Shown piece by piece: positions 1-12,212 of a stretch of 64,000 nt of DNA. Origin of the DNA: Paracentrotus lividus (lineage: Eukaryota > Echinodermata > Echinoidea > Camarodonta > Echinidae); NCBI GenBank assembly GCA_940671915.1, contig CALNVZ010000641.1, positions 888,338-952,337 on the forward strand, given 5' to 3'. Under the pieces are notes generated by a model that did not search any database, was not told where the DNA came from, and saw only the letters and a list, made by a program, of their open reading frames with translations. Each line of letters starts with the position of its first letter. The first letter of the stretch is position 1. The position numbers and the translations under genes are program-made.

Positions 1-1205
1 AGCATATATCGTAGTAAAAGTCATTAGCCACAGTAGCACATATCATTTAGAACATGATTCGGAGCTTTTGATATCCAAAATCTTATATTTCTCGAGATGT
101 ACAATTCTTATTATAATACTGTCGGAATAGTCGAATAGCTTAATGTTTATGTTTTATGAGTACCACGTCCAGCTCCGGCGAAAACGACTTCTACGCTAGC
201 AAGTCGGATTGAGAAACTAGAAATATAATCAATACACAAAAAGACATTTACCACAATACACCATAAGAGTACAAAGACAATTTAAATTATTCCATACATA
301 ATATTAATTTTTAATATGTGAAGTGAAATATCTCACTAGGAGATAACACAATGTCAGCGACCTATAAAGCCAATAGGAGGGTTAACTCAACAATATGCAG
401 TTGCGATCAGATAATTGCTCCCTGAGAAGAAATGTACCAGTGTATAGGCGCGATGTAGGCCGAAGAACAATAAATATATACTTTGGCCATTCGCGTGCCT
501 ACATTCTATAAATTGCTTTATACAACAACAACAGACAACATAACATACAACAACCAATATATAATATATAGATTTATATTCCCATACTCAGTTAGTATTC
601 TAGCCATGGTTTGGCTCCAGAGTCATTGAAGGTATTAGCCATCTATAAATTATGGTAAAGAGAGATATGATATATGAGTTTCAATATCAACATCACCAAA
701 TGTAGATTGCAAAGCCGCTACAATCAGATGACATTTGTCACACATAAAAGGCTGCAAATTAACAATGGCTGCTGTCACCTGGTCTAGCGAAGTCGTTAAT
801 TGTCTAACACCACATGGGCTTAACCCATACAGTACTAGTATAGAGGCCATTCTTTGAAAAAGTGAACCTTTTGGGCAAAATAAAGTTTGCTTTTTGATTT
901 AAGCTGCATATTCAAACTAGAGCACATGATTCTGAAGTTTCATGAACTGATGATTTTTTTCATGACTTTGTGCAATTGTTAATGCTCATTTGCATAAATT
1001 AATATAAAATGATAATTAGATGAAAAACGGTACATAAACTTCATTTGTTTTTTAAACCTACTGGAATGGTACGCTGACTCCCTAACTTGGATTACTGTCA
1101 TATAATATATTACCTCTATTCCTTTTTAATCTAACCCCAAAATATATGTTGTTAAATTTGATTATATTAAGATTAATCAACCCTAGAAATTAATTGCCCT
1201 CAAAT
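1..1205. other. AT-rich spacer, nothing recognised
   Basis: I see no coding exon, RNA gene or clear repeat here. The only open frames are short and have no recognisable motif. The first ~600 bases are irregular AT-rich sequence. Confidence 0.5.
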
Positions 1206-2433
1206 GTCACACACGCGACCAGAAAACAAAAAGTTATGCCCCCGCCTTAACCATGGCTCTTGTATATTAATCATTTTCTCCAAAGCTAGAATAATGTACC
1301 TTGCACATCACCAATATGAATACATTGACAATGTTAATTTGATTATTAATTAGCAAACAAATTGGTCACACACGTGACCCACTTGCGTGCGGGTGGTCAT
1401 AAAGGTCTGATTATTCTTTACTTTCATTGGCTGAAATTGATTTATTTAGCATATTATGCTCCAAAATGGTTCTGCAATAATTTTTGCGAAAAGAATAAAA
1501 GACAAACAAAAGGTCGAAAAAAAAAGAAGAAATACATAACAAATTCAATAAAACAATGAAATACATAAGGAATTTATTTCGATACCAAATTTTTCCACGT
1601 GCAATTGTTAGGATCCTATAAGATTATGCAAACAAAAATTAGCATTCCAGAAGCTTTAGTTGGAATTAGAACAAAAATTATGACTTCATGCAATGGAATA
1701 AATAGCATAATTAATTGATATAAAATACATTATTATTATTTGGGAAATTAACAGTGCTTTCTTGTAGTTTACATCGTGCAAATTTCGGCGCGGCTCGCGT
1801 GATCAACAGCCGAGATCTTATAGGGGGCATTCATGCCCCCCCCGGCCTCCCTCCCCGCCCCACCCTCAGTCTAGTCTTGACAGCTACCAAAACACCCCAG
1901 TGACTGATTACGGTTCAGTTCATAAAAGTTTTACCACAGCGGATATAGTAATTGCTCAAAATATAAATTTACTGCATATATATAATATATTCATTTTTTC
2001 TGTACAGTTTGCTATAAATCACACGCGTGACCCACTAAAATGTCACACACGTACCCAACATTACGATATAAAATAATACATAAAAAAAAATAAAAAATTC
2101 AGGGATGACTATATCCAGTGATATTTTATGGTTAGCAGGTCCGTAATGCATATCTCACAGCAAGAACGTTTCATCATTTTAAAACTCACAGGAATTTCAA
2201 AATGAAATTGAACCTTAAAAATCATGCAGTTCTGTGAAGTCACACACGTGACCCACTTCTTTTGACCTCTGACCTTGAACATGCATATTGTAAATATAAA
2301 AAAATATTTCCAAATGATAGCCAACAAAATATGTTAGCATAATGTAAACATCAAATCAGTATATTCTTAAAATTGTTAGAGTTATAGCCAATTAAAGTCA
2401 AGATTTTGCATGATTTCGGTAACACACGTGACC
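1206..2433. repeat. Cluster of spaced-palindrome motifs GTCACACACGTGACC
   Basis: Six close variants of GTCACACACGTGACC lie at about 1206, 1365, 2018, 2042, 2239 and 2419, separated by unrelated AT-rich DNA. The consensus is an inverted repeat GTCAC-N4-GTGAC and usually contains CACGTG or CGCGTG. The copies are not in a regular tandem array. They could be remnants of a diverged satellite or a cluster of binding sites; the sequence alone does not decide. Confidence 0.5.
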
Positions 2434-3044
2434 AAGAATGGTCTTATACAACCAATTAGATCTAATTTCCTTTTGGTGTTATACATGCTTGATATAAATC
2501 TCAATTTGTTTGATTTTCATTTCATCTACGAACCAAAATTTTTTCTTTTGCATTTTCTTCTATTACCAGTTACCAGAAATTGACTATAGTGTTTGATTAA
2601 GTGGACATTAGACATATAAGATGAAATTGGCACTAGAAAGATGGGAGTGAGACAAAGTGATACATGGACGAAGGGAAAGACGAAAAACTTATTTAGACGA
2701 ACTGGTTGCAGACAAAACGGAATTAGACTATGGGGTGATGAGATCAACCGCAATTAATCAAAGTGGGTTTTACCCACTGGAAATTTACCAGTCAGTCATC
2801 GAGAAATTGCTCGAGATATCAAACAAAATCAATATTAATTCCTCTTAAGGCGTCTCTACTGGTCACCCTCCCCCGCAGCGCACAACCCTAACAACGATGA
2901 ATTTTGTCGAAATTTTCTCTTTTAGTAAAAACCAAACAAACTTGTCTCACTTTTTGTTTTGGGTGTGTGTGTGTTTTTGCTTTGTTTTGTTTTGTTTTGT
3001 TTTGTTTTTTTGTCTTTTAATTTTTTTTTTTTAATAGTGTCCAT
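2434..3044. other. Spacer with a TTTTG microsatellite
   Basis: No gene recognised. A GT run followed by a (TTTTG)n run lies near 2962-3007, then a T-rich stretch. Confidence 0.5.
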
Positions 3045-3238
3045 CAGTTGGCGGAAACGTCACTGGAACGCCTCTACGGTATTCCCAGTAGTAAACAAAA
3101 CAGTAGTCATGATTCCAGAGAGTCGAGTCGCGAACTAGTCAGTTGGCGGAAACGTCACTGGAACGCCTCTATGGTATTCCCAGTAGTAAACAAAATAATA
3201 GTCGTTGTGACTCCAGAGACTCGAGTCGCGAACTAGTC
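3045..3238. repeat. Direct tandem duplication, 95-bp unit x2
   Basis: A unit beginning CAGTTGGCGGAAACGTCACT occurs at 3045 and again at 3140, ending with CGAACTAGTCA in both. Differences are a few substitutions and a small insertion. The short open frame across both copies shows no recognised domain and I do not treat it as a gene. Confidence 0.8.
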
Positions 3239-4114
3239 ACGAAATATTTCATAACCAGTGAGATATGGCCCCTAGTGCTCTAACAATAAAAATGGCTTAA
3301 ATCTTATTCCGAGCGAAGCACTTCAATAATACATTGAGCAAATAGTGCTGTTATTTTCGAATACATGCTATTTTTCAGTGACCTTGGTATATTTATATTC
3401 GAAAGCTTACCGCATTGGAAACATATTGACTAAGAAAAGAGGATAAAGGACGAAGCATTCATAATATTATTAAAAAGGGCGCCCTATCCTGAATTCAGAC
3501 GGACTTCCGAAGCTTCAAGGTACAAAATATGAAAAAGAATAAATTTACAGACGACCTGCTCTATATAGAACATGTCTCTGATATGATATATGCATGGTTG
3601 GATTTGAATTGGAGAAAAGCTTTATAGGCAGATGAGCCTCAAAAAAAAAAATACAATACATAGCTGGTCTTCATTGATAGACCTACACAGTCAAGTGCAT
3701 GTGTAACGAGTGCAGTATGTCACAGACAACAAAAGAACAATAAAACAATACCCAAATGCAAGGAGGAGTAGGATTAAAAAAAAAAAAAATTACCAATAAT
3801 TTACACTTGATACAGAAACACGTTCGTTGATGCATGATTGAGAAAGTGGCTCGGAAAAATTTATGTTAAAAACCATCATATTCCAAAGTCATGGCAAGCG
3901 ACTCAAAGATGCACCAATAAAAATACAGGTTTGTTCCAATATCATTTAATCGAGCATACGTGAAAGTTTAGTTTTCATAACGCGTTTTTTCTAGTTTGTT
4001 TGTTTGTTTTTGTTTATGAGACGCATGTGGGGGAAGCAATATTATGTCTTGACATACATGACATACAGGGGCCTCCAAGATATCGAAAGGATAGTAAAAG
4101 TTTTGGAAAAATTT
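3239..4114. other. Spacer, nothing recognised
   Basis: No exon, RNA gene or defined repeat was found; only A-runs. Confidence 0.4.
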
Positions 4115-4830
4115 AGGCTACGACAACAACTTGCTTCCACGCAAACAATAGGCTAACAATAGCTTGTATCCGATAATATAATAGCCTCGACCTTCGCGCA
4201 TCTCGCGGCTCGACTTCTCTCGTCGCAGCTTAAAATCAACCAACCATGAACTTGAGCACTGTGGCGATCCTTGCGACTGACACAGGCGATCGAGTGTTTT
4301 CTACCTGATGGCGGCCTGTCGCCTTTATGTTCGTGATAGTCCTCTCAGTCGCGCATTATAATTTGGGTCGTGAGTGGATTTTGAAAATTTCAAAAATCAG
4401 CGGCGACTGTACAGTATCTGAATGGGAGGCCGATCCTGATTTTGGTGAATGTAGGTGGCGACAAAGGCCGTAGCGGCTTAAATTTCACTAAACGTTCGGT
4501 TCAGCGATGCGTGCAACGTACGCTGGAGCGCGGCAACCTACAACTGGTCGCCGTTCCGCTGTGCTAAACATGTTCTATCTGGCGACAATCTACGATAGCA
4601 CCTTGTCGCGACAGGCTACGGTTATTGACGTCAGCCCAACTGACGCCCGCTATTGTTTAACTTGTTGAGAAACCAGCGGTGAACAGAATTTTGCTTCGTA
4701 TATTTTGGAGACAGACGCGATAATTCACGATCTTATAGGCGGTTGGACCTGCGCATGGTGGCGATGGGTACTAAAACGTAGTTCGCCGGTTGTCGCCACA
4801 ACGATCGACTTCTGTGGGATAGGCCCTTTA
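4115..4830. mobile_element. Non-autonomous TIR DNA element, copy 1 (left end degraded)
   Basis: About 700 bp that repeats as the adjacent element at 4831-5447. Shared blocks include the CGACTTGCTTCCACGC region, TGTGGCGATCCTTGCGAC, and the GACAATCTACGATAGCACC block. The right terminal repeat (4791-4830) reads GTCGCCACAACGATCGACTT...GGCCCTTTAA. A matching left terminal repeat is not clear, so the left boundary is approximate. No transposase is present. TTA or TTAA at the junction would suit a PIF/Harbinger-like or piggyBac-like target, but the superfamily is not assigned. Confidence 0.6.
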
Positions 4831-5447
4831 AGGGGCTGTCCCACTGGAGGCGATCGTTGTGGCGACTTGCTTCCACGCAAACAATAGACTAACAATAGCT
4901 CGTATCCGATAATACAATAGCCTCGACCTTCGCGCATCTCGCAGCTCGACTTCTCTCGTCGCAGCTTAAAATCATCAAAAATACTGTGGCGATCCTTGCG
5001 ACTGACACAGGCGATCGAATGTTTTCGGGTCGTGAGTGATTTTTGAAAATTTCAAAAATCAGCGGCGACCGTACAGTATCTGAATAAGAGGCCGATCCTG
5101 ATTTTGGTGAATGTAGGTGGCGAGAAAGGCCGTAGCGACTTAACCTACAACTGGCCACCCTTCCGCTTTGCTAAACATGTTCTATCTGGCGACAATCTAC
5201 GATAGCACCTTGTCGCGACAAGAGAAGACAGGCTACGGTCATTGACGTCAACCAAACTGACGCCGGCTATTGTTTAACTTGTTGAGAAACTAGTGGCGAG
5301 CAGAATTTTGCTACGTATTTGTTGGCGACAGACGCGTTAATTCACGATCTTATAGGCGATTGGACCCGCGCATGGTGGCGATGGGTACTAAAAAGTATTT
5401 CGCAGTTTGTCGCCACAACGATCGACTTCTGTAGGACAGGCCCTTTA
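4831..5447. mobile_element. Non-autonomous TIR DNA element, copy 2
   Basis: About 617 bp bounded by ~37-bp imperfect terminal inverted repeats. The left end is AGGGGCTGTCCCACT...GTTGTGGCGAC (4831-4864). The right end is GTCGCCACAACGATCGACTT...GGCCCTTTA (about 5409-5447). It abuts copy 1 head to tail, so the right TIR of copy 1 and the left TIR of copy 2 form a ~75-bp palindrome centred on TTAA at 4828-4831. The internal sequence has no coding potential. Confidence 0.7.
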
Positions 5448-5658
5448 GGGTTTGGGCTCCGAAGACGTTTTACATAAATGTTATATTTGACTGACGAACA
5501 CGCATCGCCATCTTTCTCTTTCTCTCTCTATTTTCCTTCTTTACTCACTTTTACTATCAACTCATGAATAATAGAACAAAAGAAATATAGGATAATACAT
5601 GAAATACATTAATGAAATACTTAATTCCTATTTTAGCATAACTTTTCGTCTCTCTTAC

Positions 5659-6150
5659 CATGATCATACCTGTGGCCTCTTTGAATTCTGGGACATAAAT
5701 CCCTCGCTTCATATGGAGCTCGTTCTGTCGTTGAGTCAGATGATCATCTTCTTGTGGAAGAACACAATCGTGTTCCTTCAGCTTCAAAGGACTTCCAGCA
5801 ACAACCCATCTATGCACGGGAAACATGTAGACATCGCTCGTCCTCTCATTAAGAACCCTTACGAATTCGCAGTACCATTCGTCGTCATGAAGCCCCATCT
5901 TCTCCCGTCTGAGAACGAGATAGGCAGGATCAACGAAATCCTCATCCTCAATTCTGATACGAAAAGTATCTAGTTGACCAGCCTCGAAGTCGTTTTTGAA
6001 GAAGTTGTCGAGCTTGAATTCTTTGGAAATGAGTCCGTTTGTGTCGTAGAATGCTACAAAGATCGTAGAATCAGATCCCATTCCCTTTCGTTCACCTGTT
6101 TTCACGTACACAGTGAATTCTGTGCCCTTTTTCGAATTTCCACTCCCCAT
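5659..6150 (-). CDS. Lipoxygenase, PLAT-domain 5' exon (partial gene)
   Basis: The minus-strand ATG at 6150 opens a 164-residue exon with the N-terminal PLAT/LH2 beta-barrel of an animal lipoxygenase and the start of the linker to the catalytic domain. Visible signatures are GTEFTVYVKTGERKGMGSD, the core DDEWYCEFVRV, the FPVHRWV strand, and the following LPQED...QRQNELHMKRGIYVPEF linker, as in coral and echinoderm AOS-LOX-type enzymes. The protein starts MGSGNS, which fits the MGxxxS N-myristoylation pattern. PLAT domains bind membranes in a calcium-dependent way. The exon ends at a good donor, ATG|GTAAGA at 5659/5658; CAG|GTATGA at 5670/5669 is an alternative. Without splicing the frame runs into a non-homologous hydrophobic tail. 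The catalytic exons, with the iron-binding His residues, are not seen to the left within the window, so the gene probably continues beyond it across long introns. It could be an orphan pseudogene fragment, but the exon is intact. Confidence 0.85.
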
Positions 6151-6498
6151 GTTGGCAAAATGTAATTGCTCTAACAACTTTGAAGCAAGAAATGAATTAG
6201 AATACCTGCATCATGGACATGAAAACTTGAAATAAACTCGAACCTATTGGCCGATGGCAACTATACGCTTGCTCACACCTCAAACATTTCAAGGCACACT
6301 GAACAGATAGAATTGGTTCATATTCTGATATACAGGGTGTTAGTCGAAAAAGGAAAACTGGACTTTTTACAAGCAACATCACATCTTGGGAAGGTACATT
6401 TACCATGCCATATTGAAGGAGTAGTCGTGCATACAGGATTTTTTTGAAAATACAAACATGAGTATGTACAAATTGATAATCAGTCATTAAACATTCAT

Positions 6499-6522
6499 GT
6501 GTGTGTGTGTGTGTGTGTGTGT
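6499..6522. repeat. (GT)n microsatellite
   Basis: An uninterrupted run of GT dinucleotides, ~24 bp, upstream of the lipoxygenase start codon. Confidence 0.95.
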
Positions 6523-7833
6523 TTGATTGGGGTCTTTTTATTACAGGTATAGGCTTACGCAGAAGCAAACGTGTAGGATATGCTCTCACAAAATACGCTC
6601 CAACAGTTATAACTATTAGAATATTAAAAGAAATAGGCAGAGACTGCTTGTAGATACCTAATTAAGTGGTAACAACAGTTCTTAGGTACATGACGTAGGA
6701 ACTAGAGCATCGACTCTGACAAGAAAAATTATCTAGGGCTATTGATATTAGACCTAACTTAAAGAAGAATAGATATGCTTTATTATCGATACATTTGAAA
6801 GGGAAAAGTAAAGAAAAAGCCAGACAGGATTTTTAAATCCCTTTTCGTTTGTATAGTCGCGGTCTTTTGACTTAGGAGCACCCATGCATGTACCGTATTT
6901 GTGTGTCCCTCAAATTCTTATTGCGTGATTTTTATTTATTTTTTTTTTTGGTAAATATAGAATTATGATACATTAATCAAAGGCTGGAGAAGGTTCCGAA
7001 AAAGAAGTAGTCATGCTGAACATGGCCAGCATGAAGGTTACCTTTTCACAAAATTCACGAGTTGATAATTAAAATCCTGTGTCATTTTGGTAATTGTTTC
7101 TATTAGTGAATATTCTTCTGGGCTGTGGTGTCAGAGATAATGGGACAGCGCAAAGATATGAACATGATTCACAGAGGGGGGTGTGTTTTTATAGGGGGCT
7201 CAGTGGCCGATATTTTCCATATTTTTGACACACCCATTTTAAAAAAAACGTAAGACATACATCTTAATTAAATGCCTGAATACGCCTTCTGGTAAATTCT
7301 CTGACAACTTAATGTCCTGTTATTATTTTGTTTTGGTCCGGCAGACGACAATTTTGAAACCTATTGTTACAGGCTATTTGTGCTTCGGAGAGTTTACGAC
7401 TTTATCAATTCTCGGTTTTACTAATTTGTTATACGTTTGTGTGTTAAGTTAGGTATGGCCGTATTAATTGTGATTGACATAAACTGGTTGAAATTAGTTA
7501 TTCGATATGGTGTAAACAAGTTGATTATTCGTTACACCGAGAATCTAATGGTTCTTATAGTATAAACTCTAGCTTTCAGAACGGTCCTATTCTGATAGCT
7601 ACAACAAAAAGAAAAAAAATAAATTTAGATCAAATTTGAGTATTTCATGTTACATATTTTTTTGTCATTGTCATCTTTCTCTGTCAAATCTTAAAATGAA
7701 AATGTTATACCCCTTCAAGTAGCCTTTGAATCTACATTGACATTAACAAGTATCAATGACGGATACATTTTGCTCTTCATTTTGTCTAATTAGGTAGGAT
7801 CAGGGATAATTAACTACTATTTCGTTCAACTTT
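6523..7833. other. Spacer upstream of the lipoxygenase exon
   Basis: No exon, RNA gene or defined repeat was recognised. A promoter for the minus-strand lipoxygenase may lie in this direction, but I cannot identify core elements with confidence. Confidence 0.4.
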
Positions 7834-8041
7834 GGTAAGGGGTGATCGACTTGAATCAAAATGGGATGTACAGGCCTGTATCTTCGGTAAGGGGTGATCG
7901 ACTTGAATCAAGATGGGATGTTCAGGCCTGTATCTTCGGTAAGGGGTGATCGACTTGAATCAAGATGGGATGTACAGGCCTGTATCTTCGGTAAGGGGTG
8001 ATCGACTTGAATCAAGATGGGACGTACAGGCCTGTATCTTT
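7834..8041. repeat. 52-bp tandem repeat x4
   Basis: Four copies begin at 7834, 7886, 7938 and 7990 with GGTAAGGGGTGATCGACTTG and end with CAGGCCTGTATCTT. Differences are single bases. All frames across the array contain stops, so it is not coding. Confidence 0.9.
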
Positions 8042-8240
8042 GCTTTGAAACAATTATTTCGGACGTGCTCACGCTATGCTCTAGTAAAGTACATATTTGT
8101 GTCCAGTAGAATTTTGTCTTAAACTTTTATGAAGAAATGCAACAGTTTGATTTTTATGACCTGACATTTTTTCTAAGTAAAAAGTTTGAGCATCCGTGAC
8201 ACGATATGATAAAGAGATAAAGTCGATTGCAAGACAATTT

Positions 8241-8547
8241 TTGTATTCCGAGTTCAAAATCCTAGGGCAGCGCGTCTGAATTTAAAACGAATCCACCTGA
8301 ACTTGATACTCCATTGACACCTATAATAGACTTAAAACTCAATAAACACCCTGATGTACCAGACTCAAATTTGATGGATGGTTATTCAAGTGTTAACAGC
8401 AATTTGAAAGGAGGCGAAGTTACTTTTTTTCTCGAAAATATTGACCTGCAGGCAAAATTGTCAGAAAGGTCTTTTAAAAAAATCAGGTTACATGAATATA
8501 TTTTCTTTTCCACTCGCTTTATTGAGCAAGGCTTTTGTGTTGAATAA
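8241..8547 (+). pseudogene. Possible fragment of a non-LTR retrotransposon endonuclease
   Basis: An open frame after a TAG at about 8262 reads through PDSNLMDGY and NLKGGEVTFFLEN. This is reminiscent of the GY...GGGV..Y motif in the APE-type endonuclease of non-LTR elements. The segment is about 90 residues, has no upstream start context and no adjacent reverse transcriptase. I consider it a weak match; it may be a chance open frame. Confidence 0.22.
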
Positions 8548-9585
8548 GAGGCCCCACTGATTGCATTTTTGTTAAATTTCGCATATGGCTCATACAGGGC
8601 GAATCAGACAAAAGAATAGTCAGGATCAATTCTGAAGTCGACAAAACGACGATGAGCAGTTAAACTATACTGGCCAATATGAAGAGGCATGGAAGGTCAA
8701 AATGAGATTACTGAAGAAAAAAAAATAGCAAAAAAATAAATAAATAAAATATAATAATAAAAAAAAACAAAAACAAATTAAAGCAGAAGTGGAAATTTAA
8801 ATAAACACCTTAGGAATCTGCCGGGAGCAATGCAGCTTCTAGCCGAGGTATCTTGCTGTTTTTCTCAGAAAAAGGTCCAGTCCGACAGAGACATAAATTC
8901 AGTGTACACAGTGCTCTTCCCGACGATTATTCATTTCTGAGCCCAGTGCATTGTTATGGCCGTTTATCCAGACTCGTCACTCCGAGCCGGCTTTGAAGCA
9001 TATCCATACTGAAGGTATATGAAATGCACGACTTTAACCTTAAAGTTATTCCTTGCTAATATATGTAGCCACTATAGGTCAAATTCAAACCAACAGAACC
9101 AGATGTTCTCATCGTCCCCTTACCAAATAGCCCCCAACAATAGAGTACATAAAAATAAAGCAACACCAAAGAAATACGCAGGAAAAACTAGAACTTATTG
9201 TAATTGCTGGGGAAAGAGCAAATCAAATCATTATTCTGTTCAAAGGTCGAGCCGTCGAGCACGTGCGAGCTGGACTTGACACAATGTTTAGCGAATCTTC
9301 CCCCACTGGTCTTGCCCCATTACGTGGTAATTCTATGGGTCAATCACGATGTGCACCGAATGTGTGTGGTACATAGCGACGCGACAGCTTGCGAGATAAG
9401 ATGGTTTATATCGACTTGGTTTAACAGCAGTAGGTCTAAGTCTCTGTCTATCAAAGAATATATGGGTCTTCTAATAATTTGATCGAAGGTCTTTTTAGAC
9501 CTCACGTAGCACTAGAGGTATGTGTGTGTGTGTGTTTGGTTTGCATTCTTATATGCGATGTGTATATCCCTTACAAAAATTTCCT
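8548..9585. other. Spacer, nothing recognised
   Basis: A-rich low-complexity DNA near 8720-8800, then unique sequence. Short open frames show no recognised domain. Confidence 0.4.
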
Positions 9586-10399
9586 GTAGTAATCCTGTGG
9601 TAATGTCCTGTGGTAATCCTGTGGTAATAACCACACGACATTTTACCACACGAATCCTTTGGTAAAATTGGGACATTTTTACCACACGAATCCTGTGGTA
9701 AAATTGGTACATTTTTACCACACAAATCCTGTGGTAAAACTGGGACATTTTTACCACACCCATTACCGCACAAAGTAATAACCACACACCGTTACCACAG
9801 GAGTACCACATAATTACCAAACGCTGTTACCACAAGATTACCGCACACACTAAAGAATACCACACGTTGATATATACACCAATATTTTGCAAAAACATTT
9901 GGGTCACAGTTATTTATTTTCTATATTTCTTGATGATGATGCAAATTTCATAATTATCGCTCTTGATGTTACTCTGTGTTTAGGAAATACATTTCCCTAA
10001 AAGAAAATACATTAATATGCAGTGAATTACTGTTAAGTAAGGTAAACTTCACAAAATACTGATTTGTGTATATCAAATTATTTTATGCAAATGAGCTAAT
10101 TACCATAAAACCACGTGAAAATACCACAGGAATACCACACGACTTCTAGACTTCAGCAGGAAACTACCACTTGGTGTAAATCCACTTTGGCAAATGCCCG
10201 TTTGGTCTCATCCCTCTTGGTTGTTTGTCTACAATCAGTTGATCAAATTACCATTTGGTCTAATTAATTCCCATTTCGTCTAATGTTCCTTCCTGTAAAA
10301 AACTAGTAGGCCTAGGCCTTAAAAGAGAATCCTGAGACCACAAGGGAAACTAAACCAAGATATTGTTTAAGAGCTACAGTCACACTCATGCTCATACAT

Positions 10400-10446
<47 letters not shown>

Positions 10447-10515
10447 TGCAAAAAAAATGTGTGGTATTTTGATCCTGTGGTATTCATTACCATACGACTG
10501 TGGTATATTACCACA
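9586..10515. repeat. TGTGGTA / TACCACA repeat field
   Basis: The heptamer TGTGGTA or its complement TACCACA appears roughly twenty times. It is densest at 9590-9850, where a ~36-bp unit with both orientations (TTTACCACAC...CCTGTGGTAAAA) is repeated, and recurs at 10109-10143 and 10461-10515. Open frames across it (VVKMSQFYHRI-type repeats on the minus strand) are products of the repeat. Confidence 0.7.
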
Positions 10516-10537
10516 TATTTCCAGTAGTATGACTACA

Positions 10538-10577
<40 letters not shown>
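10401..10577. repeat. Two (CA)n microsatellites
   Basis: CA runs at about 10401-10446 and 10541-10577 bracket the last TGTGGTA motifs. Confidence 0.95.
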
Positions 10578-10581
<4 letters not shown>

Positions 10582-10846
10582 CCCCCACACACAAATAGCA
10601 GCTTAAAATTTTGTTTCATTTATCTAATTTTCAACGAGTAACAAACATTTTGATGTTCAGTCGTGAACAAAAGATACATACTAAAATAAAAAAAAAAACT
10701 TGAAGACGAATAAAGGTGTGGTACCTCTGCAGACGATCACCATGAATATCAAATTAGTTGACGATTGACCAATATTACAAACCGAGGAAATACATTCATT
10801 AAAATAAAAAAAAACATATATTAAGTCCAATTTCACTTCCAAATTA

Positions 10847-11843
10847 CACTGTTCGTCATAAAGGTGGAATATTTTTTTCTGGCACAAGCGACATTATGTT
10901 GCTCCGTTATTAATTACTTGAATGTGTTTGTCACCGCTTTCACTTTCTGGGATCCTGGGTATATCTTGGACGTTCCCTCAACCCTTCCCGGGGATTTTTC
11001 TTCAAAAAAGTTTTTCACCCCCAGAAAATGGCCATTTTCGTCATTTTTTCTTATTTTTGGGGCCCTTTTTTGTTCACGCGACCCACCAAGGCCCCCTCAG
11101 TCCTACCCCAAGGAAACACGTCTGAGGTGGAAATTTGTTATTGTTCTTTAAATTAAATCTAGATTTATGGTTACAGGCTCGACTCTTTTGTCTAGAGGAG
11201 GGGTCAAAATTTATTTTGATTGGGGTTCAACATTTATTTTATTCATTCTTACACCATGGAAATTTCTGTCTTCCCTAAATTGTATTGTAAAATCTCAACC
11301 AAACATAAATCAAAATAAAATGTTATCAATAATTACTATTTACATCCTTGTCATCAAATCTAAACAAAATTTAAGGGGAAAATTATGATATTTAAGGGTT
11401 AAAGGTGGTTTTTCATTTCTTTTGTTTTCAGTAAAAAGATGGAATAAAATATTCCGAATTTTCACCAATTTCGATTTTTACTTCAACCCCTCCCTTAGAC
11501 AAAAGATCTTAGCCTGTCCCCAGAAATATAGATTTAACTTAAAAGAACAATATAAAACAGTACACCTCAGTCGAGTTTTCTCGGGGTAGGACTAAGGTGG
11601 GCTTGATCGGCCAGGAAAACAAAAAGGAGCCCCAAAATGAGAAAAAATGACGAAAATGGGCATCACGGGGGTTGACAAAACTTTTTGGAAAAAGGTTCAC
11701 GTGAAGGGTTGGGAGAATGTCCAAGATATAGCCAGGGTCCCAAAAAGTAAAAGCAGGGACAAACATATTCAAGAAATTAAAGTCAGAGCAAAATCATGTC
11801 GCTATAGCGGCAAAAAAATATTCCACCTTTATGACGGACAGTG
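10847..11843. mobile_element. Palindromic MITE with TA target duplication
   Basis: The left end CACTGTTCGTCATAAAGGTG (from 10847) and the right end, the complement of CACTGTCCGTCATAAAGGTG (to 11843), are preceded and followed by TA. The inverted arms extend ~380 bp inward on both sides: for example, the GGTATATCTTGGACGTTCCC block at ~10960 matches the complement near 11735, and CTTTTGTCTAGAGGAGGGG at ~11184 matches ~11490. The TA duplication and CACTG ends fit a Tc1/mariner-type non-autonomous element. No transposase is present, and open frames in the arms are mirror images of each other. Confidence 0.8.
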
Positions 11844-12212
11844 TAGTTACATGAGGGCAAATTAACAAATCATATAATAATGTTTTAAAATCTGATGTTC
11901 CTGTTTTTGTTATAGCGGCGTCTAAGGCTTATTATAAATGTTTGATTGTTTAATTTGAGCACAGAGGTTCCATAAAATTGGAAATAATGTAACACAAGCC
12001 AGAAGGGCATTGAGCAAAGAGACGATGAAACAAAAGCAAGGTAAAGCAATTCTTTAACCAAATATAGACAAATAACTGTGTTGTTGGACCTATATAGCAG
12101 TGGCGGATTCAAGATTTCTGGATTGGGTAAGAGGGTGCCGCCCAAATTTTCGGATTTTAACATGTACGGTCAATGAGTGGTTTTCAAATTATACGGGGGC
12201 GCGGTGCCAGGT

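Noticed and set aside
7834-8041. Regular 52-bp repeats considered as a CRISPR-like array
   Set aside because: There are no unique spacers between units, the genome is eukaryotic, and no cas genes are present; it is a plain tandem repeat.
10681-11865. Several 70-95-codon frames with similar peptides on both strands
   Set aside because: They are the two arms of the palindromic element at 10847-11843 read in opposite directions.
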